Shown here in pieces: positions 34,503 through 42,953 of a stretch of 64,000 nucleotides of DNA (position 1 is its first letter; each line of letters starts with the position of its first letter). The stretch is from an uncultured Collinsella sp. Lineage in GTDB: Bacteria > Actinomycetota > Coriobacteriia > Coriobacteriales > Coriobacteriaceae. Position numbers and translations under genes: made by a program. The stretch covers positions 1 through 64,000 of the forward strand of contig CAUEQD010000002.1 of assembly GCA_959019945.1 (NCBI GenBank), given 5' to 3'. The notes under the pieces are model-generated. The model saw nothing but the letters and a program-made list of their open reading frames with translations, was not told the origin of the DNA and did not search any database.

Positions 34503-34685
34503 AATCAGCTGTGTGTAACCAGGGGAGTATTCTGGCTGGACAAAATGCCTGCTTAATAGGGTTGTCAGGTAGTTCGGACGCAATACAAGGCTGGGGAGCA
34601 CGTCGTGTAAGTAGTGGTCCTCTAGGGGCGTACGCTCGGTGGTGTACGCATTGTCCCAAGACCACGCGAGAGTTGGGATCATATC
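34503..34685 (+). ncRNA. Structured leader of the rplC mRNA
   Basis: About 180 nt of untranslated leader with nested complementarity: GTGGTC (34615-34620) with GACCAC (34660-34665), GCGTAC with GTACGC inside it, and an earlier CCAG/CTGG hairpin. Leaders here often mediate ribosomal-protein feedback, but I cannot match this one to a known class. Confidence 0.4.
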
Positions 34686-35306
34686 TTGATCAGCATGATT
34701 CTCGGCCGCAAGATTGGCATGACCCAGGTTTGGGACGAGAACGACAACGTCGTCCCCGTCACGGTCATCCAGGCTGGCCCCTGCGCTGTCTCGCAGGTTA
34801 AAACTCAGGCAACCGACGGCTATGACGCCGTCCAGATCGGTTTCGGCGACATCAAGGCCAAGAACGTGAACAAGCCCATGGCTGGTCACTTCGCTAAGGC
34901 TGGCGTCGAGCCTGTCCGTTTCCTTCGTGAGGTCCGCGTCGAGAACGGCGAGGAGCACAAGGTCGGCGAGGTCGTCACCGTCGCTGATTTCGCTGATGTC
35001 GAGAAGGTCGACGTCATCGGTACCTCCAAGGGTAAGGGCTTCCAGGGTCGCATCAAGCGCTGGGGTCAGCGCCGCGGTCCTATGACGCATGGTTCTCACT
35101 TCCAGCGTCACCCCGGTTCTATCGGTCAGTGCGCCTATCCTGCGCGCGTCCTCAAGGGCGTCAAGATGGCCGGTCACATGGGTAACGAGCGCGTTACCGT
35201 CAAGAACCTTTCCGTTGTCCGCATCGATGCCGAGCAGAACCTCATCTTGGTCAAGGGCGCTGTCCCGGGTGCCAAGAATGGTCTCGTCGCCATCCGTATG
35301 GCCTAA
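34686..35306 (+). CDS. rplC: 50S ribosomal protein L3
   Basis: 206 residues. L3 is an early-assembly protein near the peptidyl-transferase centre. [12 protein letters not shown] at the N-terminus and [17 protein letters not shown] in the middle are characteristic. The start is TTG 34686 (TTGGGA 7 nt upstream) or, less likely by spacing, ATG 34695. It opens the rplC-rplD-rplW unit; rpsJ, its usual upstream neighbour, is far away. Confidence 0.97.
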   Translation: MISMILGRKIGMTQVWDENDNVVPVTVIQAGPCAVSQVKTQATDGYDAVQIGFGDIKAKNVNKPMAGHFAKAGVEPVRFLREVRVENGEEHKVGEVVTVADFADVEKVDVIGTSKGKGFQGRIKRWGQRRGPMTHGSHFQRHPGSIGQCAYPARVLKGVKMAGHMGNERVTVKNLSVVRIDAEQNLILVKGAVPGAKNGLVAIRMA

Positions 35307-35352
35307 GGGCCCAGCCCATTTAGCCCAGCGTCATACCAAGGAGAACACTTAA

Positions 35353-35979
35353 ATGGCAAAGTTTGAAGTAAAGAACAGCGAGGGCAAGAAGGTCGCCGAG
35401 GCCGAGCTCGCCGCTGAGGTGTACGGCATCGAGCCGAACATCCACGTTATGCACCACATCGTCAAGTGCCAGATGGCCTCTTGGCGTCAGGGCACCCAGT
35501 CTGCTAAGGGTCGCTCTGAGGTTTCCGGTGGCGGCAAGAAGCCTTGGCGTCAGAAGGGCACCGGCCGTGCCCGCCAGGGTTCCATCCGTGCTGCCCAGTG
35601 GCGTCACGGTGGCGTTGTCTTCGCCCCCAAGCCCCGTTCCTACGCTAAGCGTATGAACAACAAGGAGGTCAAGCTGGCTATGCGCTCTGCGCTGTCCGCC
35701 AAGCTGGCCGATGGCGAGCTCGTGCTCGTCGACGACTACGGCTTCGAGAAGCCTTCCACCAAGGCTGCCGTCGCCATGCTCAAGGCTCTCGGCCTTGAGG
35801 GCAAGCGTCTGACCATCATCGTTCGCGATGAGGACGTCAACGCCTACCTGTCGTTCCGCAACATTCCCAAGACGTTCATCATCACTGCCGACGAGGCCAA
35901 CACCTACGATCTCGTCAACAACAACGCTGTGCTGATGCCCGCCGACATCGCCGCTCACTTCGGGGAGGTGCTTGCATAA
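35353..35979 (+). CDS. rplD: 50S ribosomal protein L4
   Basis: 208 residues. L4 lines the exit tunnel; in enterobacteria it also represses the S10 operon. The tunnel loop KPWRQKGTGRARQGSIRAAQ is intact. CAAGGAGAA precedes ATG 35353. It is immediately followed by rplW with no gap, implying translational coupling. Confidence 0.97.
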   Translation: MAKFEVKNSEGKKVAEAELAAEVYGIEPNIHVMHHIVKCQMASWRQGTQSAKGRSEVSGGGKKPWRQKGTGRARQGSIRAAQWRHGGVVFAPKPRSYAKRMNNKEVKLAMRSALSAKLADGELVLVDDYGFEKPSTKAAVAMLKALGLEGKRLTIIVRDEDVNAYLSFRNIPKTFIITADEANTYDLVNNNAVLMPADIAAHFGEVLA

Positions 35980-36267
35980 ATGACCGCCCACGAGATCATC
36001 ATCCGTCCGATCGTGTCCGAGCGTTCCTTCTCTGGTATGGAGCAGAACAAGTACACGTTCGAGGTCGCCAAGGATGCTAACAAGTATCAGATCAAGGACG
36101 CTGTCGAGGAGATCTTCGGCGTCAAGGTCGTTCGCGTGAACACCCTGACGGTCAAGCCCAAGACCAAGCGCGTGCGCTATGTCGCCGGCAAGACCCGTTC
36201 TTGGAAGAAGGCCATCGTCACGCTGGCCGAGGGCGACACCATCGAGGTCTTTGGCAACCAGGCCTAA
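35980..36267 (+). CDS. rplW: 50S ribosomal protein L23
   Basis: 95 residues, the usual size of bacterial L23, which sits at the exit-tunnel mouth and docks trigger factor and SRP. The IIIRPIVSERSFSGME start and the KYQIKDAVEEIFGVKV segment match. It starts directly after the rplD stop with GGGGAGG inside rplD. Confidence 0.97.
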   Translation: MTAHEIIIRPIVSERSFSGMEQNKYTFEVAKDANKYQIKDAVEEIFGVKVVRVNTLTVKPKTKRVRYVAGKTRSWKKAIVTLAEGDTIEVFGNQA

Positions 36268-36285
36268 GACTCGCTGCTGTTGAGT

Positions 36286-36329
36286 GAGCTCATGCCTCCC
36301 AAATAGGGGAGGCGAGAGCTCAAGGTTTT
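36286..36329 (+). promoter_or_regulatory. Hairpin between rplW and rplB (possible attenuator)
   Basis: GAGCTC-AT-GCCTCCC pairs with GGGAGGC-GA-GAGCTC (36286-36321) and is followed by AAGGTTTT. It could be a weak terminator or attenuator. Confidence 0.5.
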
Positions 36330-36342
36330 GGGCGTATAAAAT

Positions 36343-36367
36343 GGACACGCCCGGAACCGTGTATACG
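36343..36367 (+). promoter_or_regulatory. Shared r-protein promoter motif upstream of rplB
   Basis: GGACACGCCCGGAACCGTGT followed by ATAC nearly repeats 34478-34501 upstream of rplC. TATACG (36362-36367) may be the -10. It suggests the second half of the S10 cluster has its own promoter. Confidence 0.5.
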
Positions 36368-36446
36368 TCCGGTGTCATCGCACCCGAGGCAGAACCTCGA
36401 ATCCCTGTCTGCGATGGCTAACGGATTCCTATTGAAAGGGATTGTA

Positions 36447-37277
36447 ATGGCTGTAAAGCACCTTAAGCCGACCTCCGCTGGTAGGCGTTGGCAGACGATC
36501 TCCGATTTCTCCGAGATCACCTGCACCAAGCCCGAGAAGTCTCTTCTCGAGCCCCTGCCCAAGAAGGCCGGTCGTAACAACAACGGCCGCATCACCACCC
36601 GCCACCAGGGCGGCGGCGTGAAGCGTCGTTACCGCGTGATCGACTTCAAGCGCAACAAGGACGGCGTGCCCGCCAAGGTTGCCACGATCGAGTACGATCC
36701 GAACCGTTCCGCTCGCATCGCTCTGCTGCACTACGCTGACGGTGAGAAGCGCTACATCCTGGCCCCCAAGGGCCTCGAGGTCGGTCAGACCATCATGTCC
36801 GGTTCTGACGCCGACATCAAGCCGGGCAACGCTCTGCCCCTCGCCGACATCCCCGTCGGTACGCTCATCCACGCCGTCGAGTTCCAGCCGGGCAATGGCG
36901 CCGCTATTGCCCGTTCCGCCGGTAACTCCTGCCAGCTGATGGGTAAGGAGGGCAAGTACGCCATCGTCCGTATGCCTTCCTCCGAGATGCGCCGCATCCT
37001 CGTTACCTGCCGCGCCACCGTCGGTGAGGTCGGCAACGCCGATCACTCCAACATCGTCATCGGCAAGGCCGGCCGTAAGCGTCACATGAACGTGCGCCCG
37101 ACCGTCCGCGGTACCGTCATGAACCCTGTCGACCACCCGCACGGCGGTGGCGAGGGCAAGAACCACACCTCTGGTCGTCCCTCTGTTACCCCCTGGGGTA
37201 AGCCGACGAAGGGCCTTCGTACGCGCAAGAAGAAGAAGGTCTCGAACCAGCACATCATTCGTCGCCGTAAGAAGTAA
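36447..37277 (+). CDS. rplB: 50S ribosomal protein L2
   Basis: 276 residues. L2 is needed for subunit joining and peptidyl-transferase activity. The N-terminal [14 protein letters not shown], the [20 protein letters not shown] block and the C-terminal [14 protein letters not shown] with its functionally important histidine are all present. ATG 36447 follows GAAAGGG; an upstream extension to 36372 covers the leader and is rejected. Confidence 0.98.
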   Translation: MAVKHLKPTSAGRRWQTISDFSEITCTKPEKSLLEPLPKKAGRNNNGRITTRHQGGGVKRRYRVIDFKRNKDGVPAKVATIEYDPNRSARIALLHYADGEKRYILAPKGLEVGQTIMSGSDADIKPGNALPLADIPVGTLIHAVEFQPGNGAAIARSAGNSCQLMGKEGKYAIVRMPSSEMRRILVTCRATVGEVGNADHSNIVIGKAGRKRHMNVRPTVRGTVMNPVDHPHGGGEGKNHTSGRPSVTPWGKPTKGLRTRKKKKVSNQHIIRRRKK

Positions 37278-37309
37278 TTTCGGATACCGAGTTTTAGGAG
37301 AAAGCACTT

Positions 37310-37570
37310 ATGAGCAGAAGTCTCAAAAAGGGCCCGTTCGTGGAGACTCGCCTTCTCTCGCGTATCACCGCGATGAACGAGGCTGGCAAGAAGGACGTCG
37401 TGAAGACCTGGTCCCGCGCGTCCACCATCTTCCCCGAGATGGTTGGTCACACCATCGCCGTCCACGACGGCCGCAAGCATGTGCCCGTGTATGTTACCGA
37501 GTCCATGGTTGGTCACAAGCTCGGCGAGTTCGCGCCGACTCGTACGTTCCGTGGCCACAAGGCCAAATAG
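37310..37570 (+). CDS. rpsS: 30S ribosomal protein S19
   Basis: 86 residues. S19 sits in the 30S head next to S13. [11 protein letters not shown] at the N-terminus and [21 protein letters not shown] are characteristic. TAGGAGAAA precedes the start; it follows rplB by 32 bp. Confidence 0.97.
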   Translation: MSRSLKKGPFVETRLLSRITAMNEAGKKDVVKTWSRASTIFPEMVGHTIAVHDGRKHVPVYVTESMVGHKLGEFAPTRTFRGHKAK

Positions 37571-37584
37571 GGGGTTAACCGTAA

Positions 37585-37956
37585 ATGGCAACTAAGTCTA
37601 TTGAAACTGAGGCCACCGAGGTTCGCGCCGTCGCTAAGTACGTGCGTGTTTCCCCCAGCAAGGCCCGCCTGGTGGTCGATCTGATCCGCCGCAAGCCTGT
37701 CGCTCAGGCCTTCGACATCCTCCACTTCTGCGACCGCGCCGTCGCCGTGGATGTCGAGAAGGTTCTCCGTTCCGCCGTTGCGAACGCCGAGAACAACAAC
37801 GGTCTGCGTGCCGACAACCTGGTTGTCGCCGCTGCCTATGTTGACGAGGGTCCGACGCTTAAGCGCATCCGTCCCCGCGCCAAGGGTTCCGCTTCTCGCA
37901 TTCTGAAGCGTACTTCCCACATCACCGTCGTCGTTGCTCCTCGAAAGGAGGCGTAA
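37585..37956 (+). CDS. rplV: 50S ribosomal protein L22
   Basis: 123 residues. L22 contributes the beta-hairpin of the exit tunnel. [20 protein letters not shown] and the C-terminal [20 protein letters not shown] match the family; the N-terminus is about ten residues longer than the shortest forms. Confidence 0.97.
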   Translation: MATKSIETEATEVRAVAKYVRVSPSKARLVVDLIRRKPVAQAFDILHFCDRAVAVDVEKVLRSAVANAENNNGLRADNLVVAAAYVDEGPTLKRIRPRAKGSASRILKRTSHITVVVAPRKEA

Positions 37957-37962
37957 AGCTGT

Positions 37963-38673
37963 ATGGGTCAGAAAGTCTACCCCACCGGCTTCCGTCTTGG
38001 CATCACCGAGAACTGGCGCTCCCGCTGGTTCGCAGAGAAGGATTACGCTAAGACCCTCGGTAACGATCTCGAGATTCGCAAGTACCTCGAGAAGCGTCTT
38101 TCCCGCGCAGCTGTCTCCCGCGTCGAGATCGAGCGCGCTGGCGACAAGGTGAAGGTCATCATCCTCACCGCTCGCCCCGGCGTTGTCATCGGTAAGAAGG
38201 GTGCCGAGATCGATACCCTCCGCACCGAGCTCGAGAAGGTCGCTGGCGTCTCCAAGGGCCAGCTCTCCGTCGACGTTGTCGAGATCAAGCGCCCCGAGCT
38301 CGACGCCAACCTCGTTGCTCAGTCCATCGCTGAGCAGCTCGAGGGCCGCGTTGCCTTCCGTCGCGCTATGCGCAAGGCTGTCCAGTCCGCCCGCAAGGCC
38401 GGCGCTAAGGGCATCCGTATCCAGTGCTCCGGTCGTCTCGGCGGCGCCGAGATGGGCCGTCGTGAGTGGTACCGCGAGGGTCGCGTGCCTCTGCACACCC
38501 TCCGTGCCAAGATCGACTACGGCACGGCTGTCGCCAGCACCACCATGGGCGCTTGCGGCGTGAAGGTCTGGATCTACCTGGGCGAGAAGCTCCCGGGCCA
38601 GCCTGTTCCCAACCCTGCACTCGAGGGCTCTTCCCGTCCTCGTCGTCGTAACTCCGAGAGGAGGGGTCAGTAG
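37963..38673 (+). CDS. rpsC: 30S ribosomal protein S3
   Basis: 236 residues. S3 lines the mRNA entry channel and has a KH domain ([15 protein letters not shown] Gxx[11 protein letters not shown]). [13 protein letters not shown] opens the protein and [13 protein letters not shown] is in the C-terminal domain. AAAGGAG lies at the end of rplV. The stop overlaps the rplP start by 1 base. Confidence 0.97.
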   Translation: MGQKVYPTGFRLGITENWRSRWFAEKDYAKTLGNDLEIRKYLEKRLSRAAVSRVEIERAGDKVKVIILTARPGVVIGKKGAEIDTLRTELEKVAGVSKGQLSVDVVEIKRPELDANLVAQSIAEQLEGRVAFRRAMRKAVQSARKAGAKGIRIQCSGRLGGAEMGRREWYREGRVPLHTLRAKIDYGTAVASTTMGACGVKVWIYLGEKLPGQPVPNPALEGSSRPRRRNSERRGQ

Positions 38674-39176
38674 TGCTTGCCCCTAAGCGTATTCTTCACC
38701 GCAAGGTGCAGCGTGGCTCCATGAAGGGCCAGGCCAAGGGTAATACCGAGCTGCATTTCGGCGAGTTTGGTATCCAGGCTCTCGAGGCCCATTGGATCAC
38801 CAACCGTCAGATCGAGGCCGCTCGTATTGCCATGACCCGCTACATGAAGCGTGGCGGTCGTGTCTACATCACGATCTTCCCCGATAAGCCCATCACCAAG
38901 AAGCCTGCCGAGACTCGCATGGGCTCTGGTAAGGGTAACCCCGAGGAGTGGGTGGCCGTCGTCAAGCCCGGTCGCATCATGTTCGAGGTCAAGGGCGTGC
39001 CCGAGGAGGTCGCTCGCGAGGCTCTGCGTCTTGCACAGCACAAGCTTCCCATCAAGACCAAGATTGTTGCTGCCAAGAACGCTGAGCAGCGCATCGAGAA
39101 GGAGATGGCTGAGGAGGCCGCTCTCGAGGCCAAGTGGGCTGCTGAGGACGCCGCCGCCGCCAAGGAGGAGAACTAA
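38673..39176 (+). CDS. rplP: 50S ribosomal protein L16 with acidic/Ala-rich C-terminal tail
   Basis: 167 residues, about 25-30 longer than the common 137-140. L16 positions A-site t[21 protein letters not shown], the arginine of [12 protein letters not shown] and [19 protein letters not shown] are present. The extra C-terminus is Ala/Glu/Lys-rich and probably helical. It starts at GTG 38673, overlapping the rpsC stop. Confidence 0.97.
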   Translation: MLAPKRILHRKVQRGSMKGQAKGNTELHFGEFGIQALEAHWITNRQIEAARIAMTRYMKRGGRVYITIFPDKPITKKPAETRMGSGKGNPEEWVAVVKPGRIMFEVKGVPEEVAREALRLAQHKLPIKTKIVAAKNAEQRIEKEMAEEAALEAKWAAEDAAAAKEEN

Positions 39177-39391
39177 TGAAGCCCGCAGAGATTCGTGAGC
39201 TCTCGGACGCTCAGCTCGTTGAGAAGCTGAAGGAAATGCGCGCCGAGCTCTTTAACCTTCGTTTCCAGATGGCCACCAGCCAGCTGGACAACACCGCTCG
39301 CGTCAACACCGTGAAGAAGGACATCGCTCGCGTCCTCACGGAGCAGCGCGCCCGCGAGATCGCAGCGGAGAAGTCCGCTGTCGCCGAGTAG
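39176..39391 (+). CDS. rpmC: 50S ribosomal protein L29
   Basis: 71 residues, two-helix protein near the exit tunnel. EIRELSDAQLVEKLKEMRAE and the FNLRFQMATSQLDN block are typical. Its ATG overlaps the rplP stop by one base, indicating coupling. Confidence 0.96.
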   Translation: MKPAEIRELSDAQLVEKLKEMRAELFNLRFQMATSQLDNTARVNTVKKDIARVLTEQRAREIAAEKSAVAE

Positions 39392-39407
39392 GACCTAAGG
39401 AGAGAAC

Positions 39408-39668
39408 ATGACTGATTCGCGTAACTCGCGTAAGGTCCGTACGGGTGTCGTTACCTCCGTCTCCGGTGCCAAGACCATTGTTGTCACCATCACCGAGCGC
39501 AAGCGTCACCCCAAGTACGGCAAGATGATGACCAGCTCCAAGAAGCTGCACGCTCACGACGAGGAGTGCACGGCTGGCGTGGGCGATACCGTCCGCGTTA
39601 TGGAGACCCGTCCTATGTCCAAGATGAAGCGTTGGCGCCTCATCGAGGTCGTCGAGCGCGCTAAATAA
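39408..39668 (+). CDS. rpsQ: 30S ribosomal protein S17
   Basis: 86 residues, OB-fold protein that binds the 5' domain of 16S rRNA. RKVRTGVVTSVSGAKTIVV and the TRPMSKMKRWRLIEVVERAK end match. AAGGAGAGA precedes ATG 39408. Confidence 0.97.
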   Translation: MTDSRNSRKVRTGVVTSVSGAKTIVVTITERKRHPKYGKMMTSSKKLHAHDEECTAGVGDTVRVMETRPMSKMKRWRLIEVVERAK

Positions 39669-39689
39669 GCAGTCGCTCTTACGACTTGT

Positions 39690-39786
39690 ACGTTTCCGAA
39701 GATGTGCGTATGCCTGGCTTGCATACCACGGGCCGTATAAAGGCTGCGCACCTCTCTTCGGTTCTTAGTTCGGAGGAACATCTACC
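39690..39786 (+). ncRNA. Structured gap between rpsQ and rplN
   Basis: CCGAAGA (39697-39703) pairs with TCTTCGG, GTGCG with CGCAC and GCGTATGC with GCATAC, enclosing a possible -10 TATAAA near 39735. It may be an internal promoter plus an RNA structure controlling rplN-rplX. The class is unknown. Confidence 0.4.
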
Positions 39787-40155
39787 ATGATTCAGATGCA
39801 AACCATGCTGAACGTCGCCGACAACTCCGGCGCTCGCAAGATTCGCTGCATCAAGGTGCTTGGCGGTTCCAAGCGTCGTTATGCAGGCATCGGCGATGTG
39901 TTCATCGGTGCTGTCCAGGAGGCTACCCCTGGCGCCAACGTCAAGAAGAAGGACGTTGTCCGTTGCGTCGTCGTTCGCACCGTTAAGGAGATCCGCCGCA
40001 AGGATGGCTCCTACATTCGCTTTGATGAGAACGCCTGCGTTGTCATCAACAACGATGGTTCGCCCGTCGGCACCCGTATCTTCGGGCCCGTCGCTCGCGA
40101 GCTTCGTGACAAGAAGTACATGAAGATCGTCTCGCTCGCTCCCGAGACCCTGTAG
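39787..40155 (+). CDS. rplN: 50S ribosomal protein L14
   Basis: 122 residues, exactly the common length. L14 forms an intersubunit bridge and is the docking site of Rsf[20 protein letters not shown] opens it and [15 protein letters not shown] [17 protein letters not shown] ends it. CGGAGGAA precedes the start. Confidence 0.97.
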   Translation: MIQMQTMLNVADNSGARKIRCIKVLGGSKRRYAGIGDVFIGAVQEATPGANVKKKDVVRCVVVRTVKEIRRKDGSYIRFDENACVVINNDGSPVGTRIFGPVARELRDKKYMKIVSLAPETL

Positions 40156-40168
40156 TTAGGGGAGATAT

Positions 40169-40474
40169 ATGTATATCAAGAAGGGCGATAAGGTCCAGGT
40201 TCTCTCTGGTAAGGATCGCGGCAAGCAGGGCGTTGTCCTGCGTGCTCTCCCCGCCGAGAACAAGGTCGTTGTCGAGGGCGTTTCGGTCGTCAAGAAGGCC
40301 GTCAAGCCCAACGCTGCCAACCAGCAGGGCGGCATTGTTTCGCAGGAGGCTCCCATCGACGCCTCCAACGTCAATCTCGTCTGCCCCGAGTGCGGTAAGG
40401 TTACCCGCGTCGGTCACGAGAAGGACGGCAAGAACAAGCTGCGCGTCTGCAAGAAGTGCGGCCACAAGTTCTAA
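40169..40474 (+). CDS. rplX: 50S ribosomal protein L24 with zinc-ribbon-like C-terminus
   Basis: 101 residues. L24 initiates 50S assembly; the KOW motif lies in [18 protein letters not shown]. The C-terminal [11 protein letters not shown] ... CKKCGHKF has two CxxC pairs and should bind zinc. A strong terminator follows, so rplE, rpsN and the rest of the spc operon are not next in line. Confidence 0.97.
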   Translation: MYIKKGDKVQVLSGKDRGKQGVVLRALPAENKVVVEGVSVVKKAVKPNAANQQGGIVSQEAPIDASNVNLVCPECGKVTRVGHEKDGKNKLRVCKKCGHKF

Positions 40475-40500
40475 GCTGCCCGCAACATCAAGTTGCTAGC

Positions 40501-40537
40501 AAAGGCCCGGATGCCCCACGGCACCCGGGCCTTTTTC
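40501..40537 (+). terminator. Intrinsic terminator after rplX
   Basis: AGGCCCGGATGC/GCACCCGGGCCT stem with TTTTT. It ends the ribosomal cluster. Confidence 0.92.
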
Positions 40538-40563
40538 TATCCCTACTCATTGGGGACAGACTT

Positions 40564-40614
40564 AAATGAGTGGCCGTTGAGGACGTTCTTAAACGGCTAG
40601 TCATTTGGGACAGC
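40564..40614. repeat. Imperfect inverted repeat A, between rplX and the oxidoreductase
   Basis: AAATGAGTGGCCGTT and AACGGCTAGTCATTT pair with two mismatches, bounded on both sides by GGGACAG words. Confidence 0.65.
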
Positions 40615-40620
40615 CTTGTG

Positions 40621-40693
40621 CTAAGTTGCGGTGAAATAGGGACTGATGAGGGGCTCTAGAGGGCCAAACAATCCCTATTTCACCGCAACTTAG
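40621..40693. repeat. Perfect 22-bp inverted repeat B
   Basis: Arms at 40621-40642 and 40672-40693 are perfect complements, with core words TTGCGGTGAAATAGGGA. The 29-nt loop is unrelated to neighbouring repeats. Confidence 0.88.
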
Positions 40694-40730
40694 GTGAGGT
40701 CTGTGGTAATGCGCGGCAATCGGATGAATG

Positions 40731-40786
40731 CGGCAGGAAAGGAACGTCCCCATGTGCCGGCATCCGGGGACGTTCCTTTCCTGCCG
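40731..40786. repeat. Perfect 21-bp inverted repeat C
   Basis: Arms at 40731-40751 and 40766-40786 are perfect complements (CGGCAGGAAAGGAACGTCCC and partner). The 14-nt loop contains TGCCGGCA. Confidence 0.88.
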
Positions 40787-40852
40787 GCAGTTTGGGACAG
40801 TCCTTTGTGGTCAGATGATTCGTTACGTTCGTTTTCTTCTGGGGATCACTTG

Positions 40853-40952
40853 GTGCGCAATTCTGCGTACTTGAGTGCGCAGGATTGCGTGAACGTGCGC
40901 AGAAATGCGCCGTTTACGGTTGAATAATGACCGTTTGGCGGTAATACGCGCA
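40853..40952. promoter_or_regulatory. Three operator-like repeats GTGCGCANNNNTGCG
   Basis: GTGCGCANNNNTGCG occurs at 40853-40867, 40875-40889 and 40895-40909, and a degenerate version near 40946. Its core CGCANNNNTGCG is a perfect dyad. The repeats lie 80-180 bp upstream of the oxidoreductase gene; the linked DeoR-type protein is a candidate regulator. Confidence 0.65.
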
Positions 40953-41032
40953 GAAGTACGCACATACACGCGTATTTGTGCGAATATAGAGCCGTCAGAA
41001 ATGAAAGACGTTCCATGACACAGGAGGCACTC

Positions 41033-42112
41033 ATGGCAGATTCCAAACAGGCTCCGCTCGATGCTGCGGCGGCCGCAAAGGCTGCGTTCGCTTCGGTTCA
41101 GGACAAGCCGTTCCCTAACGACATCTTTACGGCTCCCGAGCTCCGTTGGGCCGTGATCGGTTGCGGCGTTATCGCCAACCAGATGGCTCAGTCCCTCGCC
41201 CTTGCCGGCCGCAAGCTCGCGGGCGTTGCCAACCGCACGGTGTCCAAAGCTCAGGCTTTTGCGGAGCAGTATGGTGTCGAGAAGGTTTACGACACCGTCG
41301 ACGATCTCTACGCCGACCCGGACATTGATGCCGTTTACATCACCACGCCGCACAACACGCACATCACTTATCTGCGCGCCGCGCTGGCCGCTGGTAAGCA
41401 CGTGCTCTGCGAGAAGGCCATTACGCTCAACTCCGCCGAGCTCGACGAGGCCCGCGCTATCGCCGACGAGCACAACGTGGTCCTTATGGACGCCACCACG
41501 GTGCTCCACATGCCCCTGTATCAGGAGCTGCGTCGTCGCATGGATGCGGGCGACTTTGGCCGCATGAACCTTGCCCAGCTCAACTTTGGCAGCTTCAAAG
41601 AGTACGGCGACCTGACCAACCGTTTCTACAACCGTAATCTTGCCGGCGGTGCCATGCTCGACATTGGCGTGTATGCGCTTTCCGTCATGCGCCTGTTTAT
41701 GGCCAGCCAGCCAGCCGAGGTCGTGTCTCTGGGCAACACCTGTGAGACCGGTGTCGACGTTGCGGGCGGCATTGTCTGCCGTAACGCCGAGCAGCAGCTG
41801 GGCGTTGTGAGCCTTACGCTCCACTCCAAGCAGCCCAAGCGCTCGGTCATCAGCTTCGATAAGTGCTATATCGAGGTCAACGAGTATCCGCGTGCCGACC
41901 ATGCGACCATCGTGTGGACTGCGGACGGTCACCGTGAGGAGGTCCACGCTGGCACCGAGGCATACGCTCTGTGCTACGAGATGGCCGACCTGGAGAAGGC
42001 CGTTGCCGGCGCTGATTCGAAGCGCGAGCTTCTGGGCTATGCTTCTGATGTTATGGAGCTGATGACCAAGCTCCGCGCCGACTGGGGAGTCGTGTACCCC
42101 GAGGAGGAGTAA
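41033..42112 (+). CDS. Gfo/Idh/MocA family NAD(P)-dependent oxidoreductase
   Basis: 359 residues. The N-terminal Rossmann fold shows AVIGCGVIANQMAQ (GxGxxA type), and the usual EKP motif appears as CEKAITLN; the C-terminal alpha/beta domain carries GGAMLDIGVYALS. Substrates of this family are sugars, polyols or amino sugars; the one here cannot be read. ATG 41033 with AGGAGG 6 nt upstream is preferred over 40976. A DeoR-type regulator follows after 3 bases, making a probable two-gene unit controlled by the upstream dyads. Confidence 0.93.
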   Translation: MADSKQAPLDAAAAAKAAFASVQDKPFPNDIFTAPELRWAVIGCGVIANQMAQSLALAGRKLAGVANRTVSKAQAFAEQYGVEKVYDTVDDLYADPDIDAVYITTPHNTHITYLRAALAAGKHVLCEKAITLNSAELDEARAIADEHNVVLMDATTVLHMPLYQELRRRMDAGDFGRMNLAQLNFGSFKEYGDLTNRFYNRNLAGGAMLDIGVYALSVMRLFMASQPAEVVSLGNTCETGVDVAGGIVCRNAEQQLGVVSLTLHSKQPKRSVISFDKCYIEVNEYPRADHATIVWTADGHREEVHAGTEAYALCYEMADLEKAVAGADSKRELLGYASDVMELMTKLRADWGVVYPEEE

Positions 42113-42115
42113 GCG

Positions 42116-42862
42116 ATGCTTGCGGAAGATAGGCTCAACGCGATCGTGACGATGGTGCAGCAGGCCGGCTCGGTTACCGTGCCGGAGCTTGCTGAAGCCC
42201 TGGGCGTGACGGCGTCTACCATTCGGCGCGACCTGCAGGCGCTCGACCGTGCACACCGTATCGCCAAGGTGCACGGAGGCGCGACGAGTCTGGAGCGTGC
42301 GCACGTGACGCGCGACCTGACGATCAGCGAGCGCAGTGATCTCCATAACGATGACAAGGAGCGCATCTGCGCCCGTGCCGCGGCTCTGGTGGAGCCCGAT
42401 AGCTTTGTGTATATCGATTCGGGCTCCACGACCCTCAAGCTCATCGAGCATCTTCCGCGCCTTGAGGGCGTCACCTATGTGACCGACTCCGTGCTCCATG
42501 CTCAGCATCTCGCTCTGCGCGGCATGCGCACCGTGGTGCTGGGCGGCGAGCTCAAGCCCGAGACCGAGGCGCTCGTCGGTCCCGACGCCTTGGCAACCCT
42601 GGACCGCTATAACTTCAACTGCGGCTTTTGGGGTTCCAATGGCATCGCCGCCGAGCAAGGTCTCACCACACCGGATATCGAGGAAGCGCAAGTCAAGCGT
42701 ATCTCGATGCGCCATACCGCCAAACGCTTCGTAATCTCAGACGCCAGCAAATTCGGCATGGTGGCGCCCGTCAAGTTCGCGGACTTCCGCGACGCAACGA
42801 TTATTACCGCGGGCGAGGTGCCAGCCAAGTACCAGTCGATGGACAACGTCATCACGGTCTAG
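42116..42862 (+). CDS. DeoR family transcriptional regulator
   Basis: 248 residues: an N-terminal winged helix-turn-helix (about 1-57, VTVPELAEALGVTASTIRRDL) and a C-terminal DeoR sugar-phosphate sensor domain with YIDSGSTTLKLIEHL and the GFWGSNGI segment. Proteins of this family usually repress sugar-catabolic genes and release them on binding a phosphorylated intermediate. It is co-transcribed with the oxidoreductase, so it likely regulates that gene and itself. Confidence 0.94.
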   Translation: MLAEDRLNAIVTMVQQAGSVTVPELAEALGVTASTIRRDLQALDRAHRIAKVHGGATSLERAHVTRDLTISERSDLHNDDKERICARAAALVEPDSFVYIDSGSTTLKLIEHLPRLEGVTYVTDSVLHAQHLALRGMRTVVLGGELKPETEALVGPDALATLDRYNFNCGFWGSNGIAAEQGLTTPDIEEAQVKRISMRHTAKRFVISDASKFGMVAPVKFADFRDATIITAGEVPAKYQSMDNVITV

Positions 42863-42900
42863 CGACAGGGCAAGGTCAAAACCATTTAGGTTCCTCAATA

Positions 42901-42941
42901 GAAAAGCGGCAACACCCTCGATGGGCGATGCCGCTTTTGTT
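42901..42941 (+). terminator. Intrinsic terminator after the DeoR gene
   Basis: AAAAGCGGCA/TGCCGCTTTT stem with TTGTTG downstream. Confidence 0.78.
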
Positions 42942-42953
42942 GTCTGCCGTTTT

